In this document: positions 1 through 8,580 of the stretch, piece by piece
Position numbering within the stretch: position 1 is the stretch's first letter
Layout: each line of letters begins with the position of its first letter
Assembly: GCF_039939195.1 (NCBI RefSeq)
Contig: NZ_JBDUUH010000003.1
Span: 62,001-126,000, forward strand
Direction of reading: 5' to 3'
Length of the DNA stretch: 64,000 bases
Origin: Foliimonas ilicis
GTDB lineage: Bacteria; Pseudomonadota; Alphaproteobacteria; Rhizobiales; Rhizobiaceae
Made by a program: the position numbers and the translations under genes
Notes under the pieces: model-generated
The model's input: the letters and a program-made list of their open reading frames with translations, nothing else
The model's database searches: none
What the model was told of the DNA's origin: nothing

Positions 1-333
1 CTCGGCTTTGTGACGCTGTTGGGAGAGGCTGCGGCCTGCGCGAAAAAGGGCGGAATTTCGCCCGAAGTCTTCGTCGATGTGCTGACCAAGGGCGGCGGAT
101 ATGGCGCGGCCCTTGATCGTGTCGGCCCCTTCGTTCTTTCGGGCGATAATTCCAAGATGAAATTCGCGGTGTCGAACGCGCAGAAAGATCTGTCCTATTA
201 CGTCAGGATGGCAACCGACCTGGATACGCAAAACGGCGCGGCCTCAGGCGTTCTCTCGTCGTTGAACGACCTCGTTGAAGCTGGCCATGGAGACGCGTAT
301 CTCTCCGAAATTTCTGCGAAGTTGCAAAAGTAA
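1..333 (+). CDS. 3-hydroxyisobutyrate dehydrogenase-like protein, C-terminal part (truncated by window edge)
   Basis: The reading frame is open from base 1, so the start and the N-terminal NAD-binding Rossmann domain lie outside the window. The visible 110 residues match the all-helical C-terminal domain of the beta-hydroxyacid dehydrogenase family (3-hydroxyisobutyrate, tartronate semialdehyde and related dehydrogenases). The landmarks are the KDL motif around residue 64 and the closing G-H-G-D-x-Y-L-S stretch, which corresponds to the family's GxGxxDxS end. Such enzymes oxidise or reduce small 3-hydroxy acids with NAD(P). The substrate cannot be told from this fragment. Confidence 0.8.
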   Translation, partial: LGFVTLLGEAAACAKKGGISPEVFVDVLTKGGGYGAALDRVGPFVLSGDNSKMKFAVSNAQKDLSYYVRMATDLDTQNGAASGVLSSLNDLVEAGHGDAYLSEISAKLQK

Positions 334-421
334 TTTCGGGGTGTCCTCAACCAATGGGAATAATTTAATAGAATAGAGGTGAAAGAATCCGCATATTTGA
401 TGCTTGCAGGGGGGTATTTGC

Positions 422-1069
422 ATGAAAAGTGCAGCGACAATCTCCAATTCGGCAATTTTAGGCCACAGCTTTAGTCGCGTTTTGTCCGTTGCTTGCGTGG
501 TATTTGCGGTTTCGGCTCTGCCCGCAATTGCGCAAACCGAGGTGATCGATCGGCTGGATATGCCGGATCCGATCACGCTGGATGGAACGGCACATCAATT
601 GGCGTGGAGCTCTCAGCCCAATCCGAATTACATCAAGCAGGAATATGTGCCGGCGGGACAGGCAGTGGAGACCTACAGCAGCATGTTGTTGCTGGAAGTT
701 CTGACTGGCGATCTCGCGCCAATCGATGCGGCCACTGTCCAGATGAATACCTTGATTGAGCGCAAAAGCAAAGACCCGCTTGTAAATATGGATTTGATGC
801 AAAACGACAAAAGCGGTGAAGTTTTTCTGGACTTCATCGTCTCCTCAAAAGACGCAAACGGTGAGTATATCGTGGAGTGGAATGCGTATCGCTACGTCCG
901 CCATGTGGATAGAAGCGGCGACAAGGGCCTTTTGTTTTTCGCTGTCAGCCGTCGTGCTTATGGCGATGACAATTCGCGCAGTTTCCTCCAGAATCTGAAG
1001 ACATTGAGGCCTGCTCTGCGCAATGCGCTTGTGAGTTCACCGCTGCCGGATATCGACTGGAATCCGTGA
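422..1069 (+). CDS. exported hypothetical protein
   Basis: A 215-residue protein of unknown function. I chose the ATG at 422 because an AGGGGGG ribosome site lies just upstream (about 408-414); an in-frame TTG at 404 has none. Residues 1-38 look like a Sec signal peptide: a basic start, a hydrophobic run (VLSVACVVFAVSALP) and an AIA-Q cleavage site, so the mature protein should be periplasmic. The rest is soluble, with no membrane segment, cysteine motif or family signature that I recognise. It stands alone between the dehydrogenase fragment and a convergent gene. Confidence 0.7.
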   Translation: MKSAATISNSAILGHSFSRVLSVACVVFAVSALPAIAQTEVIDRLDMPDPITLDGTAHQLAWSSQPNPNYIKQEYVPAGQAVETYSSMLLLEVLTGDLAPIDAATVQMNTLIERKSKDPLVNMDLMQNDKSGEVFLDFIVSSKDANGEYIVEWNAYRYVRHVDRSGDKGLLFFAVSRRAYGDDNSRSFLQNLKTLRPALRNALVSSPLPDIDWNP

Positions 1070-1094
1070 CAGTCGCTTTCTTTCAACTACACAA

Positions 1095-1526
1095 TCACTC
1101 AGCCGGAATGTATTTGAGGGTTCCGGCAAGTCGCGGACCGGTTGAACCCTTTATGTCCATCGGATGGTTGATGCCATCGTTTACAGGCACTTCTTCAAAG
1201 TCAAAGGGGCTTACGCCTTCGAGGCAGGCTGCATTGACGCCGTAGAAATCCGGGTTCGAGCGTGGCTTGTGGAATGTATAAATTCCGCATTTCGAGCAGA
1301 AATAGTGCTCGGCTGCATTCGTGTTGAACTGATATTTCGTAAGAGCGTCATCGCCGGAAAATACGGTTATGCCATCTTTCGCAGCCGAGATTACGACGGC
1401 GCCTTTCAACTGGCAGTATGAGCAGGTGCAGCGCCGTGCCGTATGAAGTCCGTTCTTCAGTTTGACGTTGAAGCGAACAGTTCCGCAGTGGCACGATCCA
1501 TCAATCTCCTGAACGTCGAAATTCAT
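1095..1526 (-). CDS. GFA-family (CENP-V/GFA) zinc-binding protein
   Basis: A 143-residue protein of the GFA family (glutathione-dependent formaldehyde-activating enzyme-like). The zinc ligands of the fold are visible: Cys12-x-Cys14, Cys33-x4-Cys38 and Cys77-x2-Cys80. Family members are proposed to bind glutathione adducts or other small electrophiles, and most have no proven reaction. The ATG at 1526 was chosen because AAGGA lies 7-8 bases upstream. A longer in-frame start at 1550 would place that ribosome site inside the gene. It lies downstream of, and on the same strand as, the GST gene but is separated from it by a hairpin. Confidence 0.8.
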   Translation of the reverse strand: MNFDVQEIDGSCHCGTVRFNVKLKNGLHTARRCTCSYCQLKGAVVISAAKDGITVFSGDDALTKYQFNTNAAEHYFCSKCGIYTFHKPRSNPDFYGVNAACLEGVSPFDFEEVPVNDGINHPMDIKGSTGPRLAGTLKYIPAE

Positions 1527-1569
1527 GGAATCATCCTTTTTGAACGGCACACAGTTGACGTTCTTTCAT

Positions 1570-1607
1570 AGAGAATGGGCTGCCGATGCTCAAGCAGTCC
1601 ACTCTCT
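1570..1607. terminator. stem-loop between the GST and GFA genes
   Basis: Two 14-base arms (1570-1583 and 1594-1607) pair at 12 positions around a 10-base loop. It follows the stop codon of the minus-strand GST gene. No T-run follows on the minus strand, so it is a weak terminator or an mRNA-end structure. Confidence 0.4.
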
Positions 1608-1620
1608 AAAGTGTGCGGGA

Positions 1621-2238
1621 TCAGCCGGATGGAAACGTTGCCTGCATGGATGGGCGCTTCGATATTTTCTCGAACCATGCCGACAGGTTCGGATGCCTTG
1701 TGCGCCAATCCTTGTTGGCGAAACGGAAATCGAGATAGCCGAGCGTGCATGCAATGGCGATTGCGCCGGCATGGAAATCGCCCGACATCAGGGGCAGCCA
1801 GCGTGTCTCGAGATCGTCCAGACCAGAATCGATCTTCTCCATCTGACCGTCGTACCAATCATCCCACTGCAACTCACCCGGCCGCATGATGCGCTCGTAA
1901 CGGCATAGCAGCGCTGCATCGAGCATCGAGTCACCCAGCGCTTCCAGGGTCAGAACGCTGAACCGCTGCTCATCCTGAGGATAGAGCGTAGGTTTTTCGC
2001 CGATGCTATCGACGTAAAGGCATATGACGCGTGAATCGAAAAGCGGTGTGTCGTCTTCGAGAAAGGCGCTTGGGACCTTTCCCGACGGATTGTGCACAAC
2101 GATGCGCTGGTCGCGCTTTACCGGTCCTGCGGCTGAATCGAGCAGTTCGATCTGGCCTTCAATCCCATGTTCGCGCGCTACGACGAGCACCTTGCGAACA
2201 AAGGGAGAGGCTGGCGAATAGAAAAGTTTGAGCGTCAT
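1621..2238 (-). CDS. glutathione S-transferase family protein
   Basis: A 205-residue GST with the thioredoxin-like N-terminal domain (about 1-80; YSPASPFVRKV carries the usual active-site Ser region, and VPSAFLEDD the cis-Pro) and an all-helical C-terminal domain. The D-S-R-V-I-C stretch at the end of the N domain is the usual glutathione gamma-glutamate contact region. It starts in a 4-base ATGA overlap with the stop of the upstream GntR gene, so the two are translationally coupled. A paralogue with the same layout lies at 50583-51200. GSTs in catabolic operons may act as thiol lyases, isomerases or detoxifiers; the substrate is unknown. Confidence 0.85.
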   Translation of the reverse strand: MTLKLFYSPASPFVRKVLVVAREHGIEGQIELLDSAAGPVKRDQRIVVHNPSGKVPSAFLEDDTPLFDSRVICLYVDSIGEKPTLYPQDEQRFSVLTLEALGDSMLDAALLCRYERIMRPGELQWDDWYDGQMEKIDSGLDDLETRWLPLMSGDFHAGAIAIACTLGYLDFRFANKDWRTRHPNLSAWFEKISKRPSMQATFPSG

Positions 2239-3002
2239 ACGGACTTCCTTTTTCGTGATCTTTTTCGACTTTCGGTGACATCCTCGTCGACAACGGGAAC
2301 CCGCAGAAAATCGTCAGGATGGGATTTCAATCTTCCGAGCAGGTGTTGCGCTGCGAACGCGATGTGTTCGTACATGATGCCTCCGGCACGTTGAGCGTCG
2401 CGCTGCCTGAAGGCTGCGACCAGCCGGTGGTGGTCGTCGTGGGACCGCTCGATGATCGCATGATTGTCCCACATGATAATTCGATCGGAAGCCAGAGGAA
2501 CGCTGTGCAATTGCTGCGTGAATGTGACGATCCAGCGGTTGGCCGCGGCATTCATGATCCCGGTATGGAAATCCACATTCATCTGACGATAGGGCGGCAG
2601 AGCTTCTGCCGTGAGGACGCCGCCCGATATCAGCCTGTCGCCTTCATCAACCAGTGCCTGCAAATGGCTGATTTCCGCTTCGGTTATGCGAGGGGCGGCG
2701 AGGCGGCAGGCGAGCGCTTCCATCTCGGCACGAATGCGGAACGCGTCCATCATCTCGGTGATCGAGAATTCGCGCACCCTGAACCCGCGATTGGATTCGT
2801 AGCTGACCAGACCAGTCTGCGACAGTGTCGTGAGTGCAGTGCGCAGAGGCGTGCGCGATACGCCCAGCATGTCGGCCAGACGGTCCTGATGCAGCCGCTC
2901 TCCCGGCGCCACCTTGCCGGACAAGATGTGTTCGCGCAGCAGAGTAAGTACCTGCTCGGAACTCGTGACGACTGCGTGGTCGTCTTCCGTAACCCATTCC
3001 AT
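2235..3002 (-). CDS. GntR-family (FCD) transcriptional regulator
   Basis: A 255-residue regulator. Residues about 12-78 form a winged helix with the GntR signature (ERLHQDRLADMLGVSRTPLR). Residues about 88-220 form an all-alpha FCD ligand domain with its metal-binding Asp and His residues (e.g. DFHTGI, HHRLVAAF). FCD regulators usually bind a carboxylic acid and repress an adjacent operon. AGGAGG lies 6 bases before the ATG. It is divergent from the SDR-TRAP operon starting at 3161, and the gene pair flanks an inverted repeat at 3083-3117, so it is the obvious candidate regulator of that operon. The C-terminus is unusually basic (RKRSRKRKSV). Confidence 0.9.
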   Translation of the reverse strand: MEWVTEDDHAVVTSSEQVLTLLREHILSGKVAPGERLHQDRLADMLGVSRTPLRTALTTLSQTGLVSYESNRGFRVREFSITEMMDAFRIRAEMEALACRLAAPRITEAEISHLQALVDEGDRLISGGVLTAEALPPYRQMNVDFHTGIMNAAANRWIVTFTQQLHSVPLASDRIIMWDNHAIIERSHDDHHRLVAAFRQRDAQRAGGIMYEHIAFAAQHLLGRLKSHPDDFLRVPVVDEDVTESRKRSRKRKSV

Positions 3003-3082
3003 CCGATCCTCCTTTTGGTTCGCGCCGGATGGTGAACCAACATTTTGGATTGAGCTACCGATTTAATAATGTATTCAAAAAT

Positions 3083-3117
3083 GCGCAATAGTGATGTTTA
3101 GGATTTACATATTGCGC
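3083..3117. promoter_or_regulatory. inverted repeat, candidate operator between divergent GntR and SDR-TRAP operons
   Basis: Perfect 8-base arms GCGCAATA (3083-3090) and TATTGCGC (3110-3117) are separated by 19 bases, with centres 27 bases apart. They lie in the 158-base gap between the GntR gene and the operon it faces. The surrounding DNA is AT-rich, as expected for back-to-back promoters. The assignment to this GntR is inferred from position. Confidence 0.5.
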
Positions 3118-3160
3118 CTTTTGTGTTCATTTTCGCCTCATTCAAGTGGAGGAGCGTTTA

Positions 3161-3913
3161 GTGAGTGAAGTTTGTCTCGTGACCGGTGCGGCCGGCGGGA
3201 TCGGCAAGGCGATCGTTCGTCGCCTGGCTTCCGATGGATTTCAAATCCTGGCAACGGACCTTCATGTCGATGATGCGCGTGCAGCAATTCGCGACTTGCC
3301 GGGGAGCGGCCATAGTGCTGCAGCGCTGGACGTTACATCCGAAAAAGCAGTGGCGGATCTCTTCGCCGAACGAGCTGAGCACTCCATAGGATCGGTTGTC
3401 GCAGCCGCCGGAATCCTGTTGTTCGCACCTGGTGGCGATCGGCCTGCCATTACGGAAATTGAAGTTTCGGACTGGGAGCTGACGCATCGCGTAAACAGCA
3501 CCGGGACCTTTTTGCTTATGCGAGAATATCTGCGCCGATGCGCGCGTCAGCCGGTTAAGGCAGGGCGCTTTATCGGGTTCTCATCGGTTGCCGCGCAACT
3601 GGGCGGCTACCGGTCGAGCGCCGCTTATATTGCCAGCAAGAGCGCGGTCATGGGTCTTATAAAGGTTGGTGCGCGCGAGGCGGCCCATATGGGCGTGACC
3701 ATCAATGCGATCGCGCCCGGCCTTATCGATGCACCGATGCTTCGCCAATCCCTGTCGCCGGATCAGGACCAGCAGGCGACAGCGAACATTCCCCTGCAGC
3801 GCATAGGTACGCCAGAGGATGTTGCAGGATCGGTCTCGTTCCTGATGGGGCCGGACGGGGCGTACATCACCGGCGCGGTAATCGATGTGAATGGCGGTTA
3901 TCGGATGCAATAG
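3161..3913 (+). CDS. SDR family oxidoreductase (first gene of TRAP operon)
   Basis: A 250-residue short-chain dehydrogenase/reductase. It has the TGAAGGIG nucleotide motif near the N-terminus and a catalytic Ser...Tyr-x3-Lys in GFSSVAAQ...AAYIASK. The start is taken as GTG 3161 because GGAGGAG ends six bases before it; the in-frame GTG at 3146 overlaps that site. It probably oxidises or reduces a hydroxyl or carbonyl group of the compound imported by the TRAP system that begins 28 bases downstream. It is one of three SDR genes in the operon. The exact substrate cannot be read from the sequence. Confidence 0.85.
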   Translation: MSEVCLVTGAAGGIGKAIVRRLASDGFQILATDLHVDDARAAIRDLPGSGHSAAALDVTSEKAVADLFAERAEHSIGSVVAAAGILLFAPGGDRPAITEIEVSDWELTHRVNSTGTFLLMREYLRRCARQPVKAGRFIGFSSVAAQLGGYRSSAAYIASKSAVMGLIKVGAREAAHMGVTINAIAPGLIDAPMLRQSLSPDQDQQATANIPLQRIGTPEDVAGSVSFLMGPDGAYITGAVIDVNGGYRMQ

Positions 3914-3941
3914 CAGCCGGATTTTCTGGGAGGAAAAACAA

Positions 3942-4451
3942 ATGGCTAGGCTCTCAAGCCTGTTGACCAGCGCACTCGCGCTGATTGCCGGTATCGCGAT
4001 GGCGCTGATGATGCTCCACGTGATGGCCGATGTTGTCGGAAAATATGTATTCCACAAACCGGTTCCCGGCACTGCCGAGGTGGTTGCCAATTACTACATG
4101 ATCGCCGGTGTGTTTTTGCCGCTTGCATGGGTCGAGGCGAAGAACGGCTCGATCGTCGTCGAGCTTGTTTTCGACCTAGTGTCGGCGCGCGCGCAAAAGG
4201 CGATGGTCTTTATCGCGCATCTTTGCACGACGATTTTTTATGCCGGTCTGGCGTGGTTTTCGTGGGATGTCGCGATGCGCGCTTACCGCATCAACGAGAC
4301 GCTCGACGGCATCTGGCGCGTCGTCATCTGGCCCGCGAAATTCATGCTCCCATTGGGTTTGGCCATTGCAGTCGTCGTTCTGATCCTACGCATGATCAAC
4401 GGTCCACAATCCCAGGATGCCGAAAATCATTCGGCGTCAGAAACCTACTGA
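3942..4451 (+). CDS. TRAP transporter small permease (DctQ type)
   Basis: A 169-residue inner-membrane protein with four predicted membrane helices, the typical size and topology of the DctQ subunit. It carries the DVVGKYVFHKPVPGTAE element seen at the end of TM1 in this family. The ATG at 3942 follows GGGAGG; the longer in-frame start at 3891 lies inside the SDR gene. With the DctM protein nine bases downstream and the DctP protein after it, it forms a complete sodium-driven TRAP importer, most likely for an organic acid. Confidence 0.9.
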   Translation: MARLSSLLTSALALIAGIAMALMMLHVMADVVGKYVFHKPVPGTAEVVANYYMIAGVFLPLAWVEAKNGSIVVELVFDLVSARAQKAMVFIAHLCTTIFYAGLAWFSWDVAMRAYRINETLDGIWRVVIWPAKFMLPLGLAIAVVVLILRMINGPQSQDAENHSASETY

Positions 4452-4460
4452 GGCGAGACA

Positions 4461-5765
4461 ATGGAACGTATTGAAATCGGCTTCATGGGTCTGGCGGCGG
4501 TTCTCGCACTCATCGGTCTTAGGGTTCCGATCGGTGTTGCGATGGGCGGCACCGCATTCTTCGGAATTTACTTCATGATGGGCTGGCGGCCAGCCGTCGG
4601 CATTGCCAAGGGTGTGCCCTACAATCTCATCGGCGACTGGAATCTATCCGCCGTCCCGATGTTCCTGCTCATGGGGTACATCGCTGTCGAGGCAGGTCTG
4701 ACACGAGGCCTTTTCGGAGCGGCCAGAATATTCCTGGCGCGTATACCTGGAGGCTTGGCATCTTCGACGGTTGTTGCAAGCGCTCTCTTCGCCTCGGCGA
4801 GCGGATCGAGCGTGGCGACGGCTGCCGCATTTTCGAGGATTGCCGTACCGGAGATGCTGCGCGCCAACTATCAGCCCGGCCTTGCGACCGCTTCCGTCGC
4901 CGCTGCCGGAACACTCGGCTCGATGATCCCGCCAAGCGTTCTCATGATTGTCTTCGGCCTTCTTATGGACGTGTCGATCAGCACGCTCTTTGTTGCCGGC
5001 ATCATTCCGGGGGTCCTGACCGCGGTCATGTTCATTGTGATGATCACTATCAGATGCTGGGTAAACCCGGAGCTGGCGCCTGCAACGAAGGTGGAAATCT
5101 CGGCCGAGGAAAAGCGTGCGCTTCTTCTCGATGCCTGGCCGCTTCCAGTCCTTATTGCGGGTGTGATGGGAGGTATCTTCACAGGTATATTCACCGCTAC
5201 CGAAGCAGGTGCAGTCGGTGCATTCCTTGCTTTTGCGATTGCGCTGCTGCGCGGGCGGCTGACCATGCCGGTGATACGCAAGGCGCTTGTCGATACGGCG
5301 TCCGGCACGTCTTCGATCTTCATTATCGTTGTGGGTGCAGCACTTTTCGCCCGCTTCGTTGCGCTTGCAACCCTCCCGACATGGATAATGGGCTTCTTCG
5401 AGGGCTTCGACACGATCACGGTCATCCTGATGATCTGCGTCCTGTTCCTCATTCTGGGTGCGGTACTTGAGAGCATATCCATCATGCTTCTGACCTTGCC
5501 GGTGCTTGCGCCTCTGCTGGCATCGCACAACATCGACATGATCTGGTTCGGCATATTGACGATCAAGCTTCTCGAGATCGGCCTCGTCACGCCGCCTGTC
5601 GGCATGAATGTCTTTGTCATCAAATCGGCGATGGGATCACGCGTCTCGCTCGGCACGATTTTCAAGGGCGTGTCGTGGTTCATTGCGGTCGATTTTATCA
5701 CTCTGGGACTTTTGATCGCATTCCCGATCATCACGCTTTGGCTTCCGGGAATGATGTCCTGGTGA
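4461..5765 (+). CDS. TRAP transporter large permease (DctM type)
   Basis: A 434-residue polytopic protein with about 12 hydrophobic segments and the family's Gly/Pro-rich motifs, such as GSMIPPSVLMIVFG and TPPVGMNVFVI. DctM is the ion-coupled translocating subunit that takes the ligand from the periplasmic binding protein. The ATG at 4461 has a GAGGCGAG site in front and follows dctQ by nine bases, so the two are cotranscribed. There is no sign of damage. Confidence 0.93.
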   Translation: MERIEIGFMGLAAVLALIGLRVPIGVAMGGTAFFGIYFMMGWRPAVGIAKGVPYNLIGDWNLSAVPMFLLMGYIAVEAGLTRGLFGAARIFLARIPGGLASSTVVASALFASASGSSVATAAAFSRIAVPEMLRANYQPGLATASVAAAGTLGSMIPPSVLMIVFGLLMDVSISTLFVAGIIPGVLTAVMFIVMITIRCWVNPELAPATKVEISAEEKRALLLDAWPLPVLIAGVMGGIFTGIFTATEAGAVGAFLAFAIALLRGRLTMPVIRKALVDTASGTSSIFIIVVGAALFARFVALATLPTWIMGFFEGFDTITVILMICVLFLILGAVLESISIMLLTLPVLAPLLASHNIDMIWFGILTIKLLEIGLVTPPVGMNVFVIKSAMGSRVSLGTIFKGVSWFIAVDFITLGLLIAFPIITLWLPGMMSW

Positions 5766-5845
5766 AACCCTCCGGCAACCGCGGAAACAGTCGGCGGAAC
5801 GGAGTTCTACGCGCCTCTTGGGGACGCACAATAAGGGAGAGAGAA

Positions 5846-6967
5846 ATGAAAAATCTATTTGCATCGGTTGCGGCGCTTGCGCTGCTTTCCGTGACCACTG
5901 CTCAGGCAGAAACTTACCAAGCAACCAACTGGATGACGCCCGTTCATATCTTGAACGAGTTTCCCTATCAGAAATTCTCCGAAGACGTGAAAGCAGCCAC
6001 CAATGGCGGCATCGAATTCGAGATTTACTCGAGCGGATCGCTGGTGCCTGCGCCAACCACGATGCAGGGCGTCTCCGACGGTGTCGCGGCGCTCGGTATC
6101 GTCTATCCGGCTTATACGCCTTCCGAACTTCCGTTGAACAATGTCGTAAACGATCTCGTCTTCGTCTCGGATGATGATTTCGCGGCAGCCTTTGCCTGGA
6201 CCGAGCTGGGTCTGACAAACGAGCGGTTGATCGCCGAGTGGAAAGAGAATGGCGGTCTTTTCGCGGGGGGTTATTCGACACCGGTCTACAACTTCATGTG
6301 CATCAAGGAGATCACGTCTCCGCAAAGTGCCGCAGGCCTGAAAATCCGTACTGCCGGTGGTGCGCAGACGGCCTGGGTTCAGGCGCTTGGTGCCGTTCCG
6401 GTCTCCGTCCCGATCGGCGACGTCTATTCCGGTCTGGAACGCGGATCGATCGACTGCACGATGTCCGATCCAACCAATCTTGATAAGGGTAACAAATTCT
6501 GGGAGGTCGCCAAGACCGTAAATCTCGCCCCGATGGGCGTCGTGCTCGGTGCGACTTATGTCTACAATATCGATTTCTGGCAGGGCTTGCAGCCGGAGCA
6601 GCGCCGCGTGCTCCTGGACGAAATGGCAGTGGGCCTGGCGCGTTCGCAGGTCGCTTATCATGTCGGCGTAACTGCTGCGCTCGACGGTTCCCGCGAACGG
6701 GGACTCAACGTAACGGAACCAAGCCCCGAACTTCTGACGAAGCTGGATGAGTTCAAGAAAAGCCTCGTCGCGGACCTGCCAAAGCAGGCCGTCTCCGTGC
6801 GCAATGTCGAGGACCCGACAGACATTATCCAGGCGTATCTCGAGCTCGAAACCAAGTGGAAGGCGCTGTTTGCAGACGTCGATCGCACCGACCCTGATGC
6901 GGTTGCCGCAATCGTTCGCGAGAATCTCTACAAGGGCATCGACGAGAACACTTTCGGAATGAACTGA
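5846..6967 (+). CDS. TRAP transporter substrate-binding protein (DctP type)
   Basis: A 373-residue periplasmic binding protein with a Sec signal peptide (about residues 1-20, cleavage near AQA-E). The DctP fold landmarks follow, including the central region KIRTAGGAQTAWVQALG, which carries the conserved Arg that usually pairs with a ligand carboxylate, and VPIGDVYSGLERGSIDC. The start at 5846 follows GGGAGAG and gives a clean signal peptide; the open frame extends further upstream into dctM. The ligand is unknown. The order dctQ-M-P, with the binding protein last, is one of the common TRAP arrangements. Confidence 0.9.
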   Translation: MKNLFASVAALALLSVTTAQAETYQATNWMTPVHILNEFPYQKFSEDVKAATNGGIEFEIYSSGSLVPAPTTMQGVSDGVAALGIVYPAYTPSELPLNNVVNDLVFVSDDDFAAAFAWTELGLTNERLIAEWKENGGLFAGGYSTPVYNFMCIKEITSPQSAAGLKIRTAGGAQTAWVQALGAVPVSVPIGDVYSGLERGSIDCTMSDPTNLDKGNKFWEVAKTVNLAPMGVVLGATYVYNIDFWQGLQPEQRRVLLDEMAVGLARSQVAYHVGVTAALDGSRERGLNVTEPSPELLTKLDEFKKSLVADLPKQAVSVRNVEDPTDIIQAYLELETKWKALFADVDRTDPDAVAAIVRENLYKGIDENTFGMN

Positions 6968-6973
6968 CATCAT

Positions 6974-7002
6974 CCGGCGACGCGCTGATGGCGCGTCGCC
7001 GG
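6974..7002 (+). terminator. strong stem-loop after dctP (intra-operonic)
   Basis: A 12-bp perfect GC-rich stem (6974-6985 with 6991-7002) with a 5-base loop begins seven bases after the dctP stop. A short T-rich stretch (TTCCCGTTTT) follows. Because SDR genes continue on the same strand, it may act as a partial terminator or an mRNA 3'-end stabiliser that keeps binding-protein mRNA abundant. Confidence 0.65.
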
Positions 7003-7053
7003 TTCCCGTTTTGGCCAAGAGCCTGCGGTATTTATGGAAAGCCAGGAATGAAA

Positions 7054-7788
7054 ATGACAGGAAGCCCAATCGCGATCGTAACGGGAGCGGGGGCAGGTAT
7101 CGGCCGGGCTATCGCAAGACAGTTGGCCAATGATGGATATCACGTGCTCGCACTCGACAGAGATGCGGCGGCGGCTGAGCAGACAGGTGAAATCATCCTC
7201 GGCGATGGCGGCAGCGCAAGTGCCGTCGCGATCGACATCACCGATGAGGCTGCAATTGCCGGTCTGCTGGAAAACGTCACCGGTTTGGAGGTTCTCGTCA
7301 ACAATGCGGGGATATTCAGTGTTATTCCTTTCGAGGATCTGACATCGGAAGATTTTCGCCGCAGCTATGAGGTCAATCTGGTGGCGATGTTTGCGCTTTC
7401 CCAGAAGGCTGCAGCACGGATGTCTGCAGGCGGAAGGATCGTAAATCTGTGTTCGCGGGCAGCCTTCGGCTCAAGGCATTATGCGCATTATGTAGCATCA
7501 AAGGCGGCCGTCGCGGGTCTCACCAAGGCAATGGCGCTCGACCTTTCGTCCCGCGACATCAAAGTCAACGCGGTTGCTCCGGGTGTCATCGAGACGGACA
7601 TGTTGCTTGCCCGCTCGGATACCAATCTCGATGCATTGCGCGCGCAGCAGCCAATGGGCCGGCTTGGCACACCCGAAGACATCGCCCATGCGGTTTCCTT
7701 TCTCGCCTCACCAAATGCCGGGTTCATTACGGGCCAGGTTCTGATCGTCGATGGCGGTCGTTCAATCGGCGGGACGGCTGCCTTCTGA
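7054..7788 (+). CDS. SDR family oxidoreductase
   Basis: A 244-residue classical SDR: TGAGAGIG cofactor loop, NNAG motif (VLVNNAGIF) and catalytic Ser/Tyr-x3-Lys in NLCSRAAFG...HYVASK. The ATG at 7054 has AGGA six bases upstream. The ATG at 7048, two codons earlier, is too close to that site. It follows the dctP stem-loop and precedes another SDR gene by nine bases. It presumably acts on the imported substrate or the product of its neighbours. The C-terminal VDGGRSIGG is the standard end of an NAD(P)-linked hydroxyacyl or sugar-type SDR. Confidence 0.85.
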   Translation: MTGSPIAIVTGAGAGIGRAIARQLANDGYHVLALDRDAAAAEQTGEIILGDGGSASAVAIDITDEAAIAGLLENVTGLEVLVNNAGIFSVIPFEDLTSEDFRRSYEVNLVAMFALSQKAAARMSAGGRIVNLCSRAAFGSRHYAHYVASKAAVAGLTKAMALDLSSRDIKVNAVAPGVIETDMLLARSDTNLDALRAQQPMGRLGTPEDIAHAVSFLASPNAGFITGQVLIVDGGRSIGGTAAF

Positions 7789-7797
7789 GGAAAGACG

Positions 7798-8580
7798 ATG
7801 ACAATTTTACAAAGCGATTTCGCAGGAAAAACCGTTGTGATAACCGGCGCGGCGCAAGGCATCGGCAGGTCGACACTCGACGCCTTCCTTGCGGCAAACG
7901 TTCATCGTGTAATCGCGGTCGATCGTGATTTCAGCACCGCTGACGACGCGCTTCATTCCGAAGCCCGGGTCATTACGCTCGAAGCGGATGTGACTGATCC
8001 CAAGCTTCCGCAGATGCTGGACGAAGTGCTGGCGGCCAATGAACTGAAGCTGGATGTGCTTGTAAACAACGCTGGTATTGCGCGCGGCAAACGCGCCGAT
8101 GAAACGACGGATGACGAGTTACAGGCTTATTTCGACGTGAATGTTGCGGGTCTTTTCCGGCTGTCTCGATTTGCAGTCGAACGCATGCAGAAATCGGGGG
8201 GCGGCTCGATCGTCAATACAGCGTCGATTTTCGCCCAGATCGGCGCGACGGCGAGCGCCGGGTATTCTGCCAGCAAGGCAGCCGTTGCCGGTCTCACCCG
8301 GCAGATGGCGACCGATTACGGGTTTGCGAATATACGGGTCAATGCCGTTGCGCCCGGCCTCATTGAAACACCGCTTACCGCTGAGCGTATTCGCACGGAA
8401 AAGTGGCGGCGTCAGATCATGATCGAACAGGCGCCGCTGCGCCGCGTCGGCAAGCCGGAAGATGTGGCACGGGTCATACGCTTCCTTGCAAGCGAGGAAG
8501 CCGCCTTCATCACCGGCCAGGTGATCGCGGTCGATGGCGGCTGGGCGATGGGACGGTATCCAAGACCGGACGAAGCATGA
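7798..8580 (+). CDS. SDR family oxidoreductase
   Basis: A 260-residue classical SDR with TGAAQGIG at the N-terminus, NNAGIARG, a catalytic Ser in NTASIFAQIG and Tyr-x3-Lys in GYSASK. It starts nine bases after the previous SDR and ends in an ATGA overlap with the flavoprotein gene, so it is tightly coupled to both. Two adjacent but clearly different SDRs plus a flavin dehydrogenase suggest successive oxidation of ring or chain hydroxyl groups. That order of reactions is inferred from context only. Confidence 0.85.
   Translation: MTILQSDFAGKTVVITGAAQGIGRSTLDAFLAANVHRVIAVDRDFSTADDALHSEARVITLEADVTDPKLPQMLDEVLAANELKLDVLVNNAGIARGKRADETTDDELQAYFDVNVAGLFRLSRFAVERMQKSGGGSIVNTASIFAQIGATASAGYSASKAAVAGLTRQMATDYGFANIRVNAVAPGLIETPLTAERIRTEKWRRQIMIEQAPLRRVGKPEDVARVIRFLASEEAAFITGQVIAVDGGWAMGRYPRPDEA

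Noticed and set aside
458..802. Antisense open frames within the exported hypothetical gene and similar long antisense frames elsewhere (for example 4644-5734 and 48389-49717)
   Set aside because: They are high-GC shadow frames with Arg-, Pro- and His-rich low-complexity translations, no ribosome sites, and a real gene on the other strand.
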